DNA of 64,000 nt from Ochrobactrum sp. BTU1 (GCA_018798825.1 CP076354.1:1240001-1304000), one strand, 5' to 3'; counted from the first letter of the stretch, positions 52,218 to 61,334 are shown. The notes: generated by a model not told the origin, from the sequence alone. Made by a program: numbers and translations.

Positions 52218-52556
52218 TCAATCGCAGATTTCATAGCCGCTGCTTTCAGCTTCCACGGCTGCCCTGATCCAGAAGAAGACATTGCCTTCACCTTGAAGCT
52301 TGCCCTGACAAAGAGCGACGACATTTCCCTGTCCCGCAGGAGCCTTAGCGGCACAAGATGCCTTCCAGCTGGCAAAACGTTCAATGGAACCATCAACAAT
52401 CTCAGGAAAACCAAAATAAATCTTGCTCATTTTCTGGGCCAGTTCGGGACAGGTACCGTCATCGTCAATCGCCTGCGCTAGCGCAGAGGAAGCCACAAGG
52501 CCCAAACATAGGGCTGCGGCAGTACCCAAAACATGGCGCGCAAATGAATCAATCAT
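52218..52556 (-). CDS. Small exported protein of unknown function
   Basis: 112 residues from the ATG at 52556, which has a GGAGA ribosome site. Sec signal peptide with cleavage after SALAQA. The mature part has four cysteines (CPELAQ, SCAAK, LCQGK, EICD at the end), which could form two disulphides in the periplasm. No family recognised. Co-transcribed with the membrane protein gene that follows after two bases. Confidence 0.72.
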   Translation of the reverse strand: MIDSFARHVLGTAAALCLGLVASSALAQAIDDDGTCPELAQKMSKIYFGFPEIVDGSIERFASWKASCAAKAPAGQGNVVALCQGKLQGEGNVFFWIRAAVEAESSGYEICD

Positions 52557-52623
52557 GATTTCTCCCACCTTCCTCAATCAGCGCCAACTTTTGTAGAGAA
52601 CGCTCCTCGGACCATCAAGCCAA

Positions 52624-52664
52624 TAAAAAACGCCCTCTCTGCAAAGCAGAAAGGGCGTTCTGGT
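52624..52664 (-). terminator. Terminator after the DUF3126 gene
   Basis: Stem AACGCCCT (52629-52636) with AGGGCGTT (52651-52658) plus inner pairs, followed on the minus strand by TTTTTTATT. Confidence 0.88.
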
Positions 52665-52683
52665 TCATCAATCAAGACGGATC

Positions 52684-52890
52684 TTAAAGATCGACGTCAA
52701 GAATAGCCATCGAGAAGTTGTAGGAAAGTTCGCCTTCGTCTTCGTCCTTATAGACGAGACCCAGGAACTCATCATCCAGATATACCTCAGCGGAATCGTC
52801 CTTGCGCGGACGCGCCTTCACCTGAAGGCCCGGATTGTTGAAAGTCCGCTTGAAATATGCGTCGAGTTTCTTGAGTTCTTCGGGTTTCAA
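52684..52890 (-). CDS. DUF3126 family protein with TTG start
   Basis: 68 residues. The conserved part (KPEELKKLDAYFKRTF, then EVYLDDEFLGLVYKDEDEGE and the FSMAILDVDL end) begins right after a TTG at 52890 that has an AGGAGAAG ribosome site at correct distance; a longer ATG/other start frame to 52983 adds unlike sequence. DUF3126 is a small alphaproteobacterial family without known function. It stands alone between the exported gene pair and cysE and ends at a terminator. Confidence 0.82.
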   Translation of the reverse strand: MKPEELKKLDAYFKRTFNNPGLQVKARPRKDDSAEVYLDDEFLGLVYKDEDEGELSYNFSMAILDVDL

Positions 52891-53075
52891 CCGGCTTCTC
52901 CTGATATTGAATTGAGGCCGGTTTAATGCACCCGGCATTGTTTGATGTAAAGCACTAACGCATGAGCGGCTCAGCGCATACACCGTTAGTTTGGATGACT
53001 AATCGTGGATATAGTCCGCGCTGATGAAAAGACCAGACGCGGCAGATCGTTACGATTTATGGGAACTATGCCGGG

Positions 53076-53933
53076 CTAAATACCCTCGCCATACATGTGC
53101 TCACCAAAGGCTGCTTCGCCTAGCGTCTGGTCCATAACGCGCGATGGCTCGGAACAACCACTTTCCCCGACAACCTTTGCCGGTACACCAGCTACCGTCG
53201 CATTATTCGGCACAGGTTTCAGCACGACAGAACCAGCCGCAATTTTTGAGCAATTGCCAACTTCGATATTGCCCAGAATTTTCGCACCCGCTCCGATAAG
53301 CACACCATGGCGAATCTTAGGGTGACGATCACCACTGGCCTTGCCCGTACCGCCCAGCGTTACGCCATGCAGAATCGAAACATTGTCTTCAATGACAGCC
53401 GTTTCGCCCACCACAAGCCCGGTCGCATGGTCAAGGAACAACCCACTGCCAAACTTTGCAGCCGGATGAATATCAGTCTGGAAGATCGAAGACGAACGGC
53501 TTTGCAGGTAATAAGCAAAATCCTTACGACCTTCTTTATAAAGCCAATGAGCCAGACGATGCGTCTGGATGGCATGAAAACCCTTCAGATAAAGAATTGG
53601 GTCCATAAAACGGCTGTAAGCCGGATCGCGGTCATACACGGCCTGTATATCGACGCGCACTATATGCGACCATTCCGGATTGGCTTCAAACATCGCATCA
53701 AAAGTCTGACGCAGGATATCCGCGCTCAGATCCGCATGACCAAGACGTTCGGCAATGCGATGCATCACTGCATCTTCGAGCGTCGATTGATTGAGGATCG
53801 TCGCATACAGAAACGTTCCAAGCACGGGATCGTTCTTGGCCGCTTCCTCCGCTTCAGCGCGAATGGAATGCCAGATCGGATCAACCTGCCCCAACGAAGG
53901 GGACAATTTTGCGTTCGAACGAACGGACATCAT
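53076..53933 (-). CDS. cysE: Serine O-acetyltransferase
   Basis: 285 residues from the ATG pair at 53933/53930, with GGAG seven bases upstream. N-terminal helical domain (DPIWHSIRAEAEEAAKNDP) and C-terminal left-handed beta-helix with the catalytic-region motifs DIHPAAKFGSGLFLDHATG and HGVTLGGTGK. It makes O-acetylserine, the first step of cysteine synthesis, and normally pairs with CysK. The C-terminal tail that would be needed for CysK binding ends in GEGI, consistent with the usual final isoleucine. Confidence 0.96.
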   Translation of the reverse strand: MMSVRSNAKLSPSLGQVDPIWHSIRAEAEEAAKNDPVLGTFLYATILNQSTLEDAVMHRIAERLGHADLSADILRQTFDAMFEANPEWSHIVRVDIQAVYDRDPAYSRFMDPILYLKGFHAIQTHRLAHWLYKEGRKDFAYYLQSRSSSIFQTDIHPAAKFGSGLFLDHATGLVVGETAVIEDNVSILHGVTLGGTGKASGDRHPKIRHGVLIGAGAKILGNIEVGNCSKIAAGSVVLKPVPNNATVAGVPAKVVGESGCSEPSRVMDQTLGEAAFGEHMYGEGI

Positions 53934-54088
53934 GCATACTCCAATTTTGCTCATTGCAGACAATTGAACACTCCCGTTGCCCATAAAGCCTGCATTGCAA
54001 TGCGAGTTCGGCAGACAACATATCTCAAAATGCCGTGCCTTTACACCGCATAAATCTTATCGCTGTCGTTAGCGTATCGCGCCCGAAC

Positions 54089-54859
54089 TCAGAGAGGGTT
54101 TTCTTCGAGAAAGGCCAGAACACCTTTCTTATAAATCTTGTCACCCACCGCCAACATGTGGTCACGGTCAGGAATATCGAGCGCCCGGCCATTTGGCAGC
54201 ATATCTGCCAACTCTTGAGCGCTCCCTGCAATATCATCTGTCGTGCCCACCGCTACAAGGACCGGCTGCATGATGCGCGCAATTGCCTCGGCAGAAACCA
54301 GTTCCTTGGATGTAATGACACAAGCCGCGAGCGCAATTCGATCACTCTTGGTCTGGTCGGCAAATTTACGGAACATCATCCCGCGTGGATGCGTGATGGT
54401 CGATGGATCTTCTGCAAGAAGTGCTTCACCAATTGGCTCCCAGTCGCCCGCGCCCGTCACCATGCCGATGCCAAGACCGCCAAACACGGCGCTATGAACA
54501 CGTTCGGGGTGCTCGATTGCCAGAAACGCAGTGATGCGCGCGCCCATCGAATATCCCATGACATGCGCTTTTTCGATACCAAGATGATCGAGCAGAGCCG
54601 CGGCATCACCCGCCATGGCGCTCGGTGTGTAATCCGCTGCCTCATGGCTCTTTGCAGAAAAGCCGTGGCCACGATCATCGATGGCGATCACGCGATAACC
54701 TGCTTCAGTCAAAGTGCGGAACCAACCCGGCGACACCCAATTGACGATGCTTGACGAGGCAAAGCCGTGAATGAGCAGGATCGGATCGCCCTCTCCGTCC
54801 TGACGATACGCAAGACGCAGACCATCATGTTCGAAATATTCGATATCGAGCGCGCTCAA
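54089..54859 (-). CDS. Alpha/beta hydrolase
   Basis: 256 residues. Oxyanion segment LLIHGFASSS, nucleophile elbow GYSMGA (Ser at about 103), an acidic residue in VGTTDDIAG, and the catalytic His in DRDHML near 235. Cytoplasmic, no signal peptide. Substrate unknown; it could be an esterase, lactonase or haloperoxidase-like enzyme. Not clearly in an operon with cysE (about 150 bases away). Confidence 0.88.
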   Translation of the reverse strand: MSALDIEYFEHDGLRLAYRQDGEGDPILLIHGFASSSIVNWVSPGWFRTLTEAGYRVIAIDDRGHGFSAKSHEAADYTPSAMAGDAAALLDHLGIEKAHVMGYSMGARITAFLAIEHPERVHSAVFGGLGIGMVTGAGDWEPIGEALLAEDPSTITHPRGMMFRKFADQTKSDRIALAACVITSKELVSAEAIARIMQPVLVAVGTTDDIAGSAQELADMLPNGRALDIPDRDHMLAVGDKIYKKGVLAFLEENPL

Positions 54860-54904
54860 TTTTGTATTCCTTTTGAATTTCAGAATGCGGGATTTTTGAC
54901 AGGC

Positions 54905-55381
54905 TTAACTGCGACACTCACCACAAATGGCCTTGTGGATCGCACTGTCACCACGCTTGATACCGGTTCGTTTAACAGTCCCGGCCAGAAGTTCAACCAC
55001 ATAAGCCGCAGGCCCTTGCGAAGAAATGATGGCCTCGGAGAACGGTTCTGCATTTTCATGGATCGCCGACACATGGCCGGTATCCTCAAGAAAAACCATA
55101 TCCAGCGGCGAAGGCGTGTTCTGCATCCACATCATCACGCTCCGCATTTCGCCGAAAACAAAGAGCATCGCGCGGTCTTTCGGAAAATCGGTTCGCCACA
55201 TCAGACCACGCATACGCGCTTCATCTGTAGCAGCAATCTCCAACCCGAATGAAACCTTGCCCTTTGAGGTAACGAAGGTCAGCGGTTCTTTATCCAAAGG
55301 CAATAGCATTGGCTTGGTTTCCTGCGCATGGGCAGAAACAGCAAAAAATAGAAAAGCGAATGCGAAAAGAATCCGGCCCAT
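54905..55381 (-). CDS. DUF192 family exported protein
   Basis: 158 residues with a Sec signal peptide (cleavage near SAHAQ). The DUF192 core is visible as EARMRGLMWRTDFPKDRAML, then MWMQNTPSPLDMVFLEDTGH and AAYVVELLAGTVKRTGIKRG. Function unknown; it is widespread and often beside cold-shock genes in Rhizobiales. It lies downstream of the twin cold-shock gene, separated by 245 bases that contain a dispersed repeat. Confidence 0.9.
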   Translation of the reverse strand: MGRILFAFAFLFFAVSAHAQETKPMLLPLDKEPLTFVTSKGKVSFGLEIAATDEARMRGLMWRTDFPKDRAMLFVFGEMRSVMMWMQNTPSPLDMVFLEDTGHVSAIHENAEPFSEAIISSQGPAAYVVELLAGTVKRTGIKRGDSAIHKAICGECRS

Positions 55382-55534
55382 ACCCTGCTCTCGTGCTGCG
55401 CGTTCGTGCCAATTGCGCTGTCACGGGCGCTCACGAATGGTGCGATTGAGCCGCGAAGATAACAACGAGGTTGTAGTACGGCAAGACTAAGTCGCCAGCA
55501 TCACCCGGTTGTTACAGAATATGAAATGGGAGTT

Positions 55535-55605
55535 CGATCATCTCCAGCAAAAGTGCGAAACGTTTTTGCGTTGGATGATGCATTAAGCGAAGAGATAGAG
55601 TGATT
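55535..55605. repeat. Dispersed Rhizobiales-type intergenic repeat, copy 2
   Basis: Shares the core CTCCAGCAAAAGTGCGAAAC (55541-55560), then TTTTTGCG, GATGATGC and GCGAAGAGATAGAG with the copy at 1725-1823. It lies between the cold-shock gene and the DUF192 gene. Confidence 0.75.
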
Positions 55606-55626
55606 CTATGAGCTTTGGTGGGCTGC

Positions 55627-56208
55627 TCAATGAGAAACCGGAATCGCCGTGCCAATATCTGGATGGATTTCCGCAGCCATGAGGCCCTTGTCTCCATTGC
55701 CGAAACGGATCAGAACGACTTGACCGGGGCGCAGTTCCATCATGCCGAAGCGACGAAGCGTTTCCATATGAATGAAAATATCTTCTGTGCCCTCGCCGCG
55801 CGTCAGAAAGCCGAAGCCCTTGGTGCGGTTGAACCACTTCACAATCACGCGCTCCAGTCCGCTTGATGGCGTAACCGTTACATGCGTGCGTTGTGGCGCC
55901 ATCTGAGCCGGATGAACTGCTGTAGACGTATCCATGGAAAGAACGCGGAAGCACTGCATACCACGATCGCCATTGCGCACTTCACAAACGATACGCGCGC
56001 CTTCGAGCGCTGTTTGAAAGCCATCGCGGCGAAGCGATGTGACATGAAGGAGAATATCGGAAAGCCCAGGCTGGTCGGGAACGATGAAACCGTACCCCTT
56101 TGCAACGTCGAACCACTTGATGTGGCCGGACACTTCAATAAGTTCGCCTAGCTCTTCTGAGGAGGCCTGACTGCGAAACTGGTCATTCGACACAGATTTG
56201 TCCGCCAT
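55627..56208 (-). CDS. Twin cold-shock-domain protein
   Basis: 193 residues from the ATG at 56208, which has an AGGAGGG ribosome site. Two cold-shock domains: residues about 22-88 (HIKWFDVAKGYGFIVPD with DILLHVTSL) and about 122-190 (IVKWFNRTKGFGFLTRG with DIFIHMETL), each with the RNP1 and RNP2 motifs. It should bind single-stranded RNA or DNA. Dual-domain forms are common in Rhizobiales. Function beyond RNA binding is unknown. Confidence 0.92.
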   Translation of the reverse strand: MADKSVSNDQFRSQASSEELGELIEVSGHIKWFDVAKGYGFIVPDQPGLSDILLHVTSLRRDGFQTALEGARIVCEVRNGDRGMQCFRVLSMDTSTAVHPAQMAPQRTHVTVTPSSGLERVIVKWFNRTKGFGFLTRGEGTEDIFIHMETLRRFGMMELRPGQVVLIRFGNGDKGLMAAEIHPDIGTAIPVSH

Positions 56209-56582
56209 GCGCTCGTCCCTCCTCTTTTGTTCCGTTGCGATTCTGTCCTGATTCTTGCCCAAAGAATAACACTTCCTTAACCGGAGGCGGCAAGCCTAAA
56301 CTTTTGCTGTCATGAAGATGATCACAGGCTTTGTGCTCTCAGCGTTAATTTGCCAATTTCTAAAATTGAAAATTGCCGTATCAAGCACCTCGTCGAAAAC
56401 ATATGGCAGCATGGCAATTCGACAACTTGTTTACTTGCGTTTTCACGTAAGCCGCCTATCCACGAAATTGCTCTTTCAAGCCGTGCAATGGAAACCGGGC
56501 GGAAGGATACGAAAAGCTGAACCATTCTCTGGGGAAAGCGTTAAATCCTACAACCGGCAAACATGCGAACCAGGAGAAGACT
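56209..56582. other. Divergent spacer between the cold-shock gene and gloA
   Basis: 374 non-coding bases; small frames here show no family similarity or ribosome site. It must carry the promoters of both divergent genes, but I could not single them out. Confidence 0.4.
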
Positions 56583-57023
56583 ATGCGTTATCTGCACACG
56601 ATGGTTAGAATTCGCGACATTGATGAATCGCTCGATTTTTACGTGAACAAGTTTGGCCTTGAAGAAATTCGCCGGACTGAAAATGAGAAAGGTCGCTTTA
56701 CGCTCATCTTCCTTGCCGCGCCATCAGACAAGGATAAGGCCAAGGCGGAACGCGCTCCAGAGTTGGAACTTACCTACAACTGGGACCCGGAAACCTATAC
56801 CGGTGGCCGTAACTTCGGCCATCTCGCTTATGCGGTCGATAATATCTATGAGACTTGCCAGAAGCTGAAAGACGCTGGCGTCACAATCAACCGTCCACCA
56901 CGCGACGGCCACATGGCTTTCATCAAGTCACCCGACGGCATTTCCATCGAACTGATCCAGAAGGGTGAGCGCCTCGCTCCGCAGGAGCCATGGGCTTCGG
57001 CCGAAAATATCGGCAGCTGGTAA
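56583..57023 (+). CDS. gloA: Lactoylglutathione lyase (glyoxalase I)
   Basis: 146 residues, ribosome site CAGGAGA. Metal ligands His5, Glu62, His80 and Glu123 are in place (HTMVRI, LELTYN, FGHLAYAV, ISIELIQ). It converts the hemithioacetal of methylglyoxal and glutathione to S-lactoylglutathione. The length matches the short Ni-type bacterial enzymes. Single gene with a terminator. Confidence 0.95.
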   Translation: MRYLHTMVRIRDIDESLDFYVNKFGLEEIRRTENEKGRFTLIFLAAPSDKDKAKAERAPELELTYNWDPETYTGGRNFGHLAYAVDNIYETCQKLKDAGVTINRPPRDGHMAFIKSPDGISIELIQKGERLAPQEPWASAENIGSW

Positions 57024-57027
57024 TCAA

Positions 57028-57063
57028 GAAAAAGGCCCGGTATCTCGACCGGGCCTTTTCATT
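57028..57063. terminator. Bidirectional terminator between gloA and the Tim44-domain gene
   Basis: Ten-base perfect stem AAAGGCCCGG (57031-57040) with CCGGGCCTTT (57049-57058), eight-base loop, tracts on both sides. Confidence 0.9.
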
Positions 57064-57076
57064 AAAACTGTTAGGC

Positions 57077-58120
57077 TTATTCGGTGCCTTGAATCGCTGC
57101 GAGCAACCAGTCGCTACCATCAACGCGGGTGAACGTCCAGACTTCGACGCTTTCAACCGGCTCATCAGGGTTGCCTTCAACGACAGCGCCTGTATTGCGG
57201 TCAAGCATAACATCGATAGCCGAGTAACGGATGGCGACAGTCGCATAGTCGACATTGCCTTCACGCCATGCTTCGGAAACATCGCCCTGAAGCAGCTTCA
57301 CGTCCTTGACTTCATTACGCATACCGCTGGAAGCGATCTCACCCAGTTCTTCAGCCAGGTAGGACATGGCTTCCGGTGTTGCGAGCTTGCGGAGTGCTGC
57401 ATAATCCTCACGGCCATAAGCGGTCTGGATTTCTGACAGCATCTGCTCGAAGCGATCCAGTTCTTCCTGGCCAACATCCATTGGCTCTTCTTCAACCGCA
57501 GCTGCAACCGGGGTCTCTTCCTGCTTAGCGCCAAAGGGATTTACCGAAGGCGTGCGGCTTGTAGTATTTGACGGTGGTGCAGCAGTCTTTGCAGAACCAA
57601 AAACCTGTGCAGCATTAAAAGGCTGAGCACCGGCGTTGCCTGCACCCGCTGCTGCCGTCTGACGACGATTTGCAATCATGCGCATGACGAACATCGCGAT
57701 CAGCGCAATGACAGCGACCTGCAACAGAAGGCCTAACATGCCGGCCATACCGCCAAGGCCATTACCCAGCAACATGCCGATCAGACCACCAACAAGGAGA
57801 CCACCGAGCATCGAACGGCCGAAATTGCCAAACATGCCGCCAGAACGAGCCGCAGCTGCATTCTGTGTGCCTGCCGCTGCACCCGGACGATTGGTCTGGG
57901 TTGCACCTGTATTTGGCGTCATCGAACGTTCCATAGGCGCTGCATTGTTTGGTGCAGTGCGCGTCGGTGCAGGCGCCTGATATGTACGCGCACCACGGCT
58001 ACCAAAACCGCCCCCGCCAGCACGGCGAGCCTCGGCGAAATCAACAGCGGCAAAAGAGGCTATAAGCCCAAGGACCATTGCAGCGGTCAGTTTGGTCAGG
58101 CGGTTTCCGGAACCCGGCAT
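57077..58120 (-). CDS. Tim44-like domain membrane protein
   Basis: 347 residues. N-terminal signal or anchor segment, a Gly/Ala/Pro/Thr-rich low-complexity region (about 33-95), one or two membrane segments (MLGGLLVGGLIGMLLGNGLG and LLLQVAVIALIAMFVMRMI), then a C-terminal Tim44 domain (about 225-345, ending TRVDGSDWLLAAIQGTE). Alphaproteobacterial relatives are thought to act at the inner membrane; role not settled. Downstream of recJ. Confidence 0.9.
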   Translation of the reverse strand: MPGSGNRLTKLTAAMVLGLIASFAAVDFAEARRAGGGGFGSRGARTYQAPAPTRTAPNNAAPMERSMTPNTGATQTNRPGAAAGTQNAAAARSGGMFGNFGRSMLGGLLVGGLIGMLLGNGLGGMAGMLGLLLQVAVIALIAMFVMRMIANRRQTAAAGAGNAGAQPFNAAQVFGSAKTAAPPSNTTSRTPSVNPFGAKQEETPVAAAVEEEPMDVGQEELDRFEQMLSEIQTAYGREDYAALRKLATPEAMSYLAEELGEIASSGMRNEVKDVKLLQGDVSEAWREGNVDYATVAIRYSAIDVMLDRNTGAVVEGNPDEPVESVEVWTFTRVDGSDWLLAAIQGTE

Positions 58121-58224
58121 AAGTATCTCCCAATAGAGTAATCACAGAATATATTAGTCCGTGATTATATGGGAATTCGCTCCCCGTTTTCACAAGAGCG
58201 TGAAGACAAAAAAGTTGAGAAAAT
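58121..58224 (-). other. recJ-Tim44 spacer... upstream region with nested dyad
   Basis: Directly upstream of the Tim44-domain gene lies a nested inverted repeat: TCCCA (58128-58132) with TGGGA (58170-58174), enclosing TAATCAC (58139-58145) with GTGATTA (58161-58167). It may be an operator or a leader structure. The T-tract needed for a terminator is missing. Confidence 0.45.
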
Positions 58225-60009
58225 TCAAATAGGCACAGCTGCATCCAGAATCTGTATCTGAGGAGTGACTGAACCGTTCCAGTGATTGAGCGAAAGATTC
58301 CCAACAATATGGACACTCTGACCGATATTATTAAACAAAAACCGCCCCAGATCGCCTTCAGCAACGCGGAAGGCGATCGCGTTGACGCGTTTGCCATCTG
58401 CGCCACGCAGAGCAACACGCACATGATCCCGTCCAACTAAACGCACATCCGCCAATATATGATGCGGAAGTGCAAGCACCGGCTGTGGATGCGCTGAGCC
58501 GAAAGGACCAGCTTTCTGCAACGATTCATAAAGCGAAACAGTCGCGCCCGAAGCAGCAACCGCCCCGTCAATCGAAAGACTCTGATTTTCACGAAGCCTT
58601 GCGACCGTATCAGCCGATTCTTCCTCAAGATATGCACGAAGCGCACCAAGCTTGCCGCGCTCAATGGTAATACCAGCTGCCATGGCGTGACCACCGCCCT
58701 TTACCAGCAACCCGCGCTCCATCGCACCGCGAACCAGTTTGCCAAGATCAAGTCCGGAAATAGAACGCCCCGACCCCGAGCCAATGCCATTCGCATTAAA
58801 TGAAATGGCAAAGGCAGGCCGACGCGCCTTTTCTTTGAGCCGCGATGCCAGCAATCCGACGATACCCGGATGCCAGCGATCACTTGCCGTCACAATCACC
58901 GATGCACCTGCACCGCCTGAAAGCTCAAGTGAAGCTTCCGCTTCGGCCTCAATCAGCATTTCGGCTTCCATAGCCTGTCGCTCCAGATTGAGTCGGTCGA
59001 GTTCTGCGGCAATTGGATCAGCAGCGGTTGAATCGTCCAGTGTAAGCAACCGAGCGCCCAGCCCTGCATCACCAATACGTCCCCCGGCATTGATACGCGG
59101 GCCGATCAGATAACCAAGATGGAAAACATTGAGCGGCTCTCCAATGCGCGAAACCCGGCCAAGCGCTGCCAGTCCCGCATTGCTCTGGCTACGCGCAACC
59201 AGCAGCCCCTTCACGACAAAAGCGCGATTGACACCTTTCAGCGGAACCACGTCACAAACTGTCGCAAGTGCCACCAAATCGAGCAGCGAAAGAAGGTCCG
59301 GCCCGGCCCCCTTCCCGCGTTCGCGCAAAACTTTTGTCACCTGAACAAGCGTCAGAAAAACAACGCCCGCGGCGCACAGATGCTCCTGCTGTGAAATATC
59401 GTCTTCGCGGTTCGGGTTGACGATGGCCACCGCATCATCCGGTAGATCACCGCCCACCTGATGGTGGTCGATAACCACGACATCGGCACCAGCTTCTTTT
59501 GCAGCCGTAATCGACGGCGCGCTGTTGGTGCCGCAATCAACCGTCACGATTAACGAGGCGCCCTTTGCGACCAGTTCACGCATGGCATCGGGGTTCGGGC
59601 CGTAGCCTTCAAAGATACGATCCGGAATATAGATTGAATGCGCGATACCATAATGTTTCAGAAACCGCGCCATAAGGGCGGATGAACATGCGCCATCAAC
59701 GTCATAGTCACCGAAAATCGCAACCGTCTCGCGCCGCATGATAGCGTCGGCGATGCGGTTTGCGGCTTTATCCATATCGGTCAGCATCGCTGGATCTGGC
59801 ATCAGATTGCGCAAGCTCGGATCGATAAACTCCGGCGCACCTTCAACAGAAACCCCGCGCCCTGCAAGCACGCGCGATACCAGATCGGAAATGCCATGAT
59901 GCTGCGCGATTGCGAGCGCCGTATTGGCCTCACGAGGCCCGAGCCGGTCCATCCACTTCTGGCCAGTGACGGATTTCCGGATACCAAGAAAAAAGCGTTC
60001 TGTTGTCAT
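58225..60009 (-). CDS. recJ: Single-stranded-DNA-specific exonuclease RecJ
   Basis: 594 residues. DHH phosphoesterase motifs: IFGDYDVDGACSSALMARFL (motif I), DCGTNS (motif II), DHHQVG (motif III), then a DHHA1 domain with GGGHAMAAG and a C-terminal OB-like part. It degrades single-stranded DNA 5' to 3' in recombination and mismatch repair. It starts 17 bases after the glpX terminator. Confidence 0.97.
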   Translation of the reverse strand: MTTERFFLGIRKSVTGQKWMDRLGPREANTALAIAQHHGISDLVSRVLAGRGVSVEGAPEFIDPSLRNLMPDPAMLTDMDKAANRIADAIMRRETVAIFGDYDVDGACSSALMARFLKHYGIAHSIYIPDRIFEGYGPNPDAMRELVAKGASLIVTVDCGTNSAPSITAAKEAGADVVVIDHHQVGGDLPDDAVAIVNPNREDDISQQEHLCAAGVVFLTLVQVTKVLRERGKGAGPDLLSLLDLVALATVCDVVPLKGVNRAFVVKGLLVARSQSNAGLAALGRVSRIGEPLNVFHLGYLIGPRINAGGRIGDAGLGARLLTLDDSTAADPIAAELDRLNLERQAMEAEMLIEAEAEASLELSGGAGASVIVTASDRWHPGIVGLLASRLKEKARRPAFAISFNANGIGSGSGRSISGLDLGKLVRGAMERGLLVKGGGHAMAAGITIERGKLGALRAYLEEESADTVARLRENQSLSIDGAVAASGATVSLYESLQKAGPFGSAHPQPVLALPHHILADVRLVGRDHVRVALRGADGKRVNAIAFRVAEGDLGRFLFNNIGQSVHIVGNLSLNHWNGSVTPQIQILDAAVPI

Positions 60010-60020
60010 GGTTTCTTAAA

Positions 60021-60060
60021 GACACAAAAGGCGACATTTTTGCAATGCCGCCTTTTAAAC
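60021..60060 (-). terminator. Terminator between glpX and recJ
   Basis: Stem AAAAGGCG (60026-60033) with CGCCTTTT (60049-60056) plus inner pairs, followed on the minus strand by GTGTCTTT. It lies only 17 bases before the recJ start codon. Confidence 0.7.
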
Positions 60061-60078
60061 AACCCTATGATAGCTCTG

Positions 60079-61077
60079 TTAGAACTTCGACAAATCCTGA
60101 TGCCGTGCCTTGATTTCACGAACCGTCTGCGAACTTGAGCGCATGACGATTGTGTGGGTCTGGATATAATCACGGGCGAACTTGACGCCAGAAAGCATAT
60201 TACCATCCGTCACACCGGTTGCAGCAAAAAGCACGTCGCCCTTCGCCATCTCTTCCAGCGTATAGACCTTTTTCGGGTCTGAAATGCCCATCTTGGCCGC
60301 GCGTGCGATTTTCTCATCAGAATTAAGCTGAAGTCGGCCCTGCATCTGGCCGCCAATGCAACGCAATGCAGCAGCTGCCAGCACACCCTCCGGCGCACCA
60401 CCGATACCGATATAAATATCGATGCCGGTTTCATCCGGATTGGTCGTGTGCATAACACCCGCAACGTCACCATCGCCGATCAAACGAATGGACGCACCAG
60501 TCGCACGCACTTCTTCGATCAGACGCGCGTGGCGTGGACGATCCATAATGCAGGCCGTAATTTCATGTGGCTTTACGCCCTTGGCCTTTGCAATGGCCAT
60601 GATGTTGTCGGTAGGTGTTGCATCGAGATCGACAACGCCCTTCGGATAACCTGGACCAACAGCAATTTTTTCCATGTAAACATCTGGCGCATAGAGCAGA
60701 TTCCCCTTCTCAGCGATGGCGATAACAGCCAGCGAGTTCGGAAGATTCTTGGCGCAAATCGTCGTACCTTCCAGGGGGTCGAGCGCAATATCGACATCAG
60801 GCCCCTGCTTGGTGCCAACTTCTTCACCGATATAGAGCATCGGCGCTTCATCGCGTTCGCCTTCACCAATTACGACGGTACCAGCAATCGGCAGACGATT
60901 AAGCTCCTGACGCATGGCGTCAACTGCGGCCTGATCGGCAGCCATTTCATCGCCACGTCCACGAAGGCGTGCTGCAGCCACTGCCGCGCGTTCTGCCACA
61001 CGAACGAGTTCGAGTGTGAGAATGCGATCCAGTCCCTGGGCTGATCCATGCGGTTGCTGCTCTGCGGTCTTGGCCAT
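60079..61077 (-). CDS. glpX: Class II fructose-1,6-bisphosphatase
   Basis: 332 residues from the ATG giving MAKTAEQQPHGSAQGL; twenty further in-frame codons upstream look unlike the family. GlpX signature motifs are visible: VIGEGERDEAPMLYIGEE, DIALDPLEGT and GGAPEGVLAAAALRCIGG. It removes the 1-phosphate of fructose-1,6-bisphosphate in gluconeogenesis. In related genomes it commonly follows hom; here an ABC-F gene lies between. Confidence 0.96.
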   Translation of the reverse strand: MAKTAEQQPHGSAQGLDRILTLELVRVAERAAVAAARLRGRGDEMAADQAAVDAMRQELNRLPIAGTVVIGEGERDEAPMLYIGEEVGTKQGPDVDIALDPLEGTTICAKNLPNSLAVIAIAEKGNLLYAPDVYMEKIAVGPGYPKGVVDLDATPTDNIMAIAKAKGVKPHEITACIMDRPRHARLIEEVRATGASIRLIGDGDVAGVMHTTNPDETGIDIYIGIGGAPEGVLAAAALRCIGGQMQGRLQLNSDEKIARAAKMGISDPKKVYTLEEMAKGDVLFAATGVTDGNMLSGVKFARDYIQTHTIVMRSSSQTVREIKARHQDLSKF

Positions 61078-61334
61078 GTGAACAAAGTCCTGAATTCGAA
61101 TGAGGTTGCTGCGTCGACAGAACGACAGTGTCGTCACTTATAGCGACAATATGCAAATCTTTTGTCAAAGTCCCCTGCCGCCTGCAAGAGAATGAAGGGT
61201 AAAAAGATTTTGCACTCAAGCGCTTAATCGATTTAAGGTCACACACTTGGTTTCATGTCTTGGTCGGGCGTGAACGAACACACCCAACCATTGAGACCAG
61301 AAAGCTGAAAGCAACCAGAAGAAGCTTCTGCAGA

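Noticed and set aside
56312..56608. A 98-codon frame overlapping the gloA start
   Set aside because: No ribosome site, no recognisable family, and it runs into gloA in another frame.
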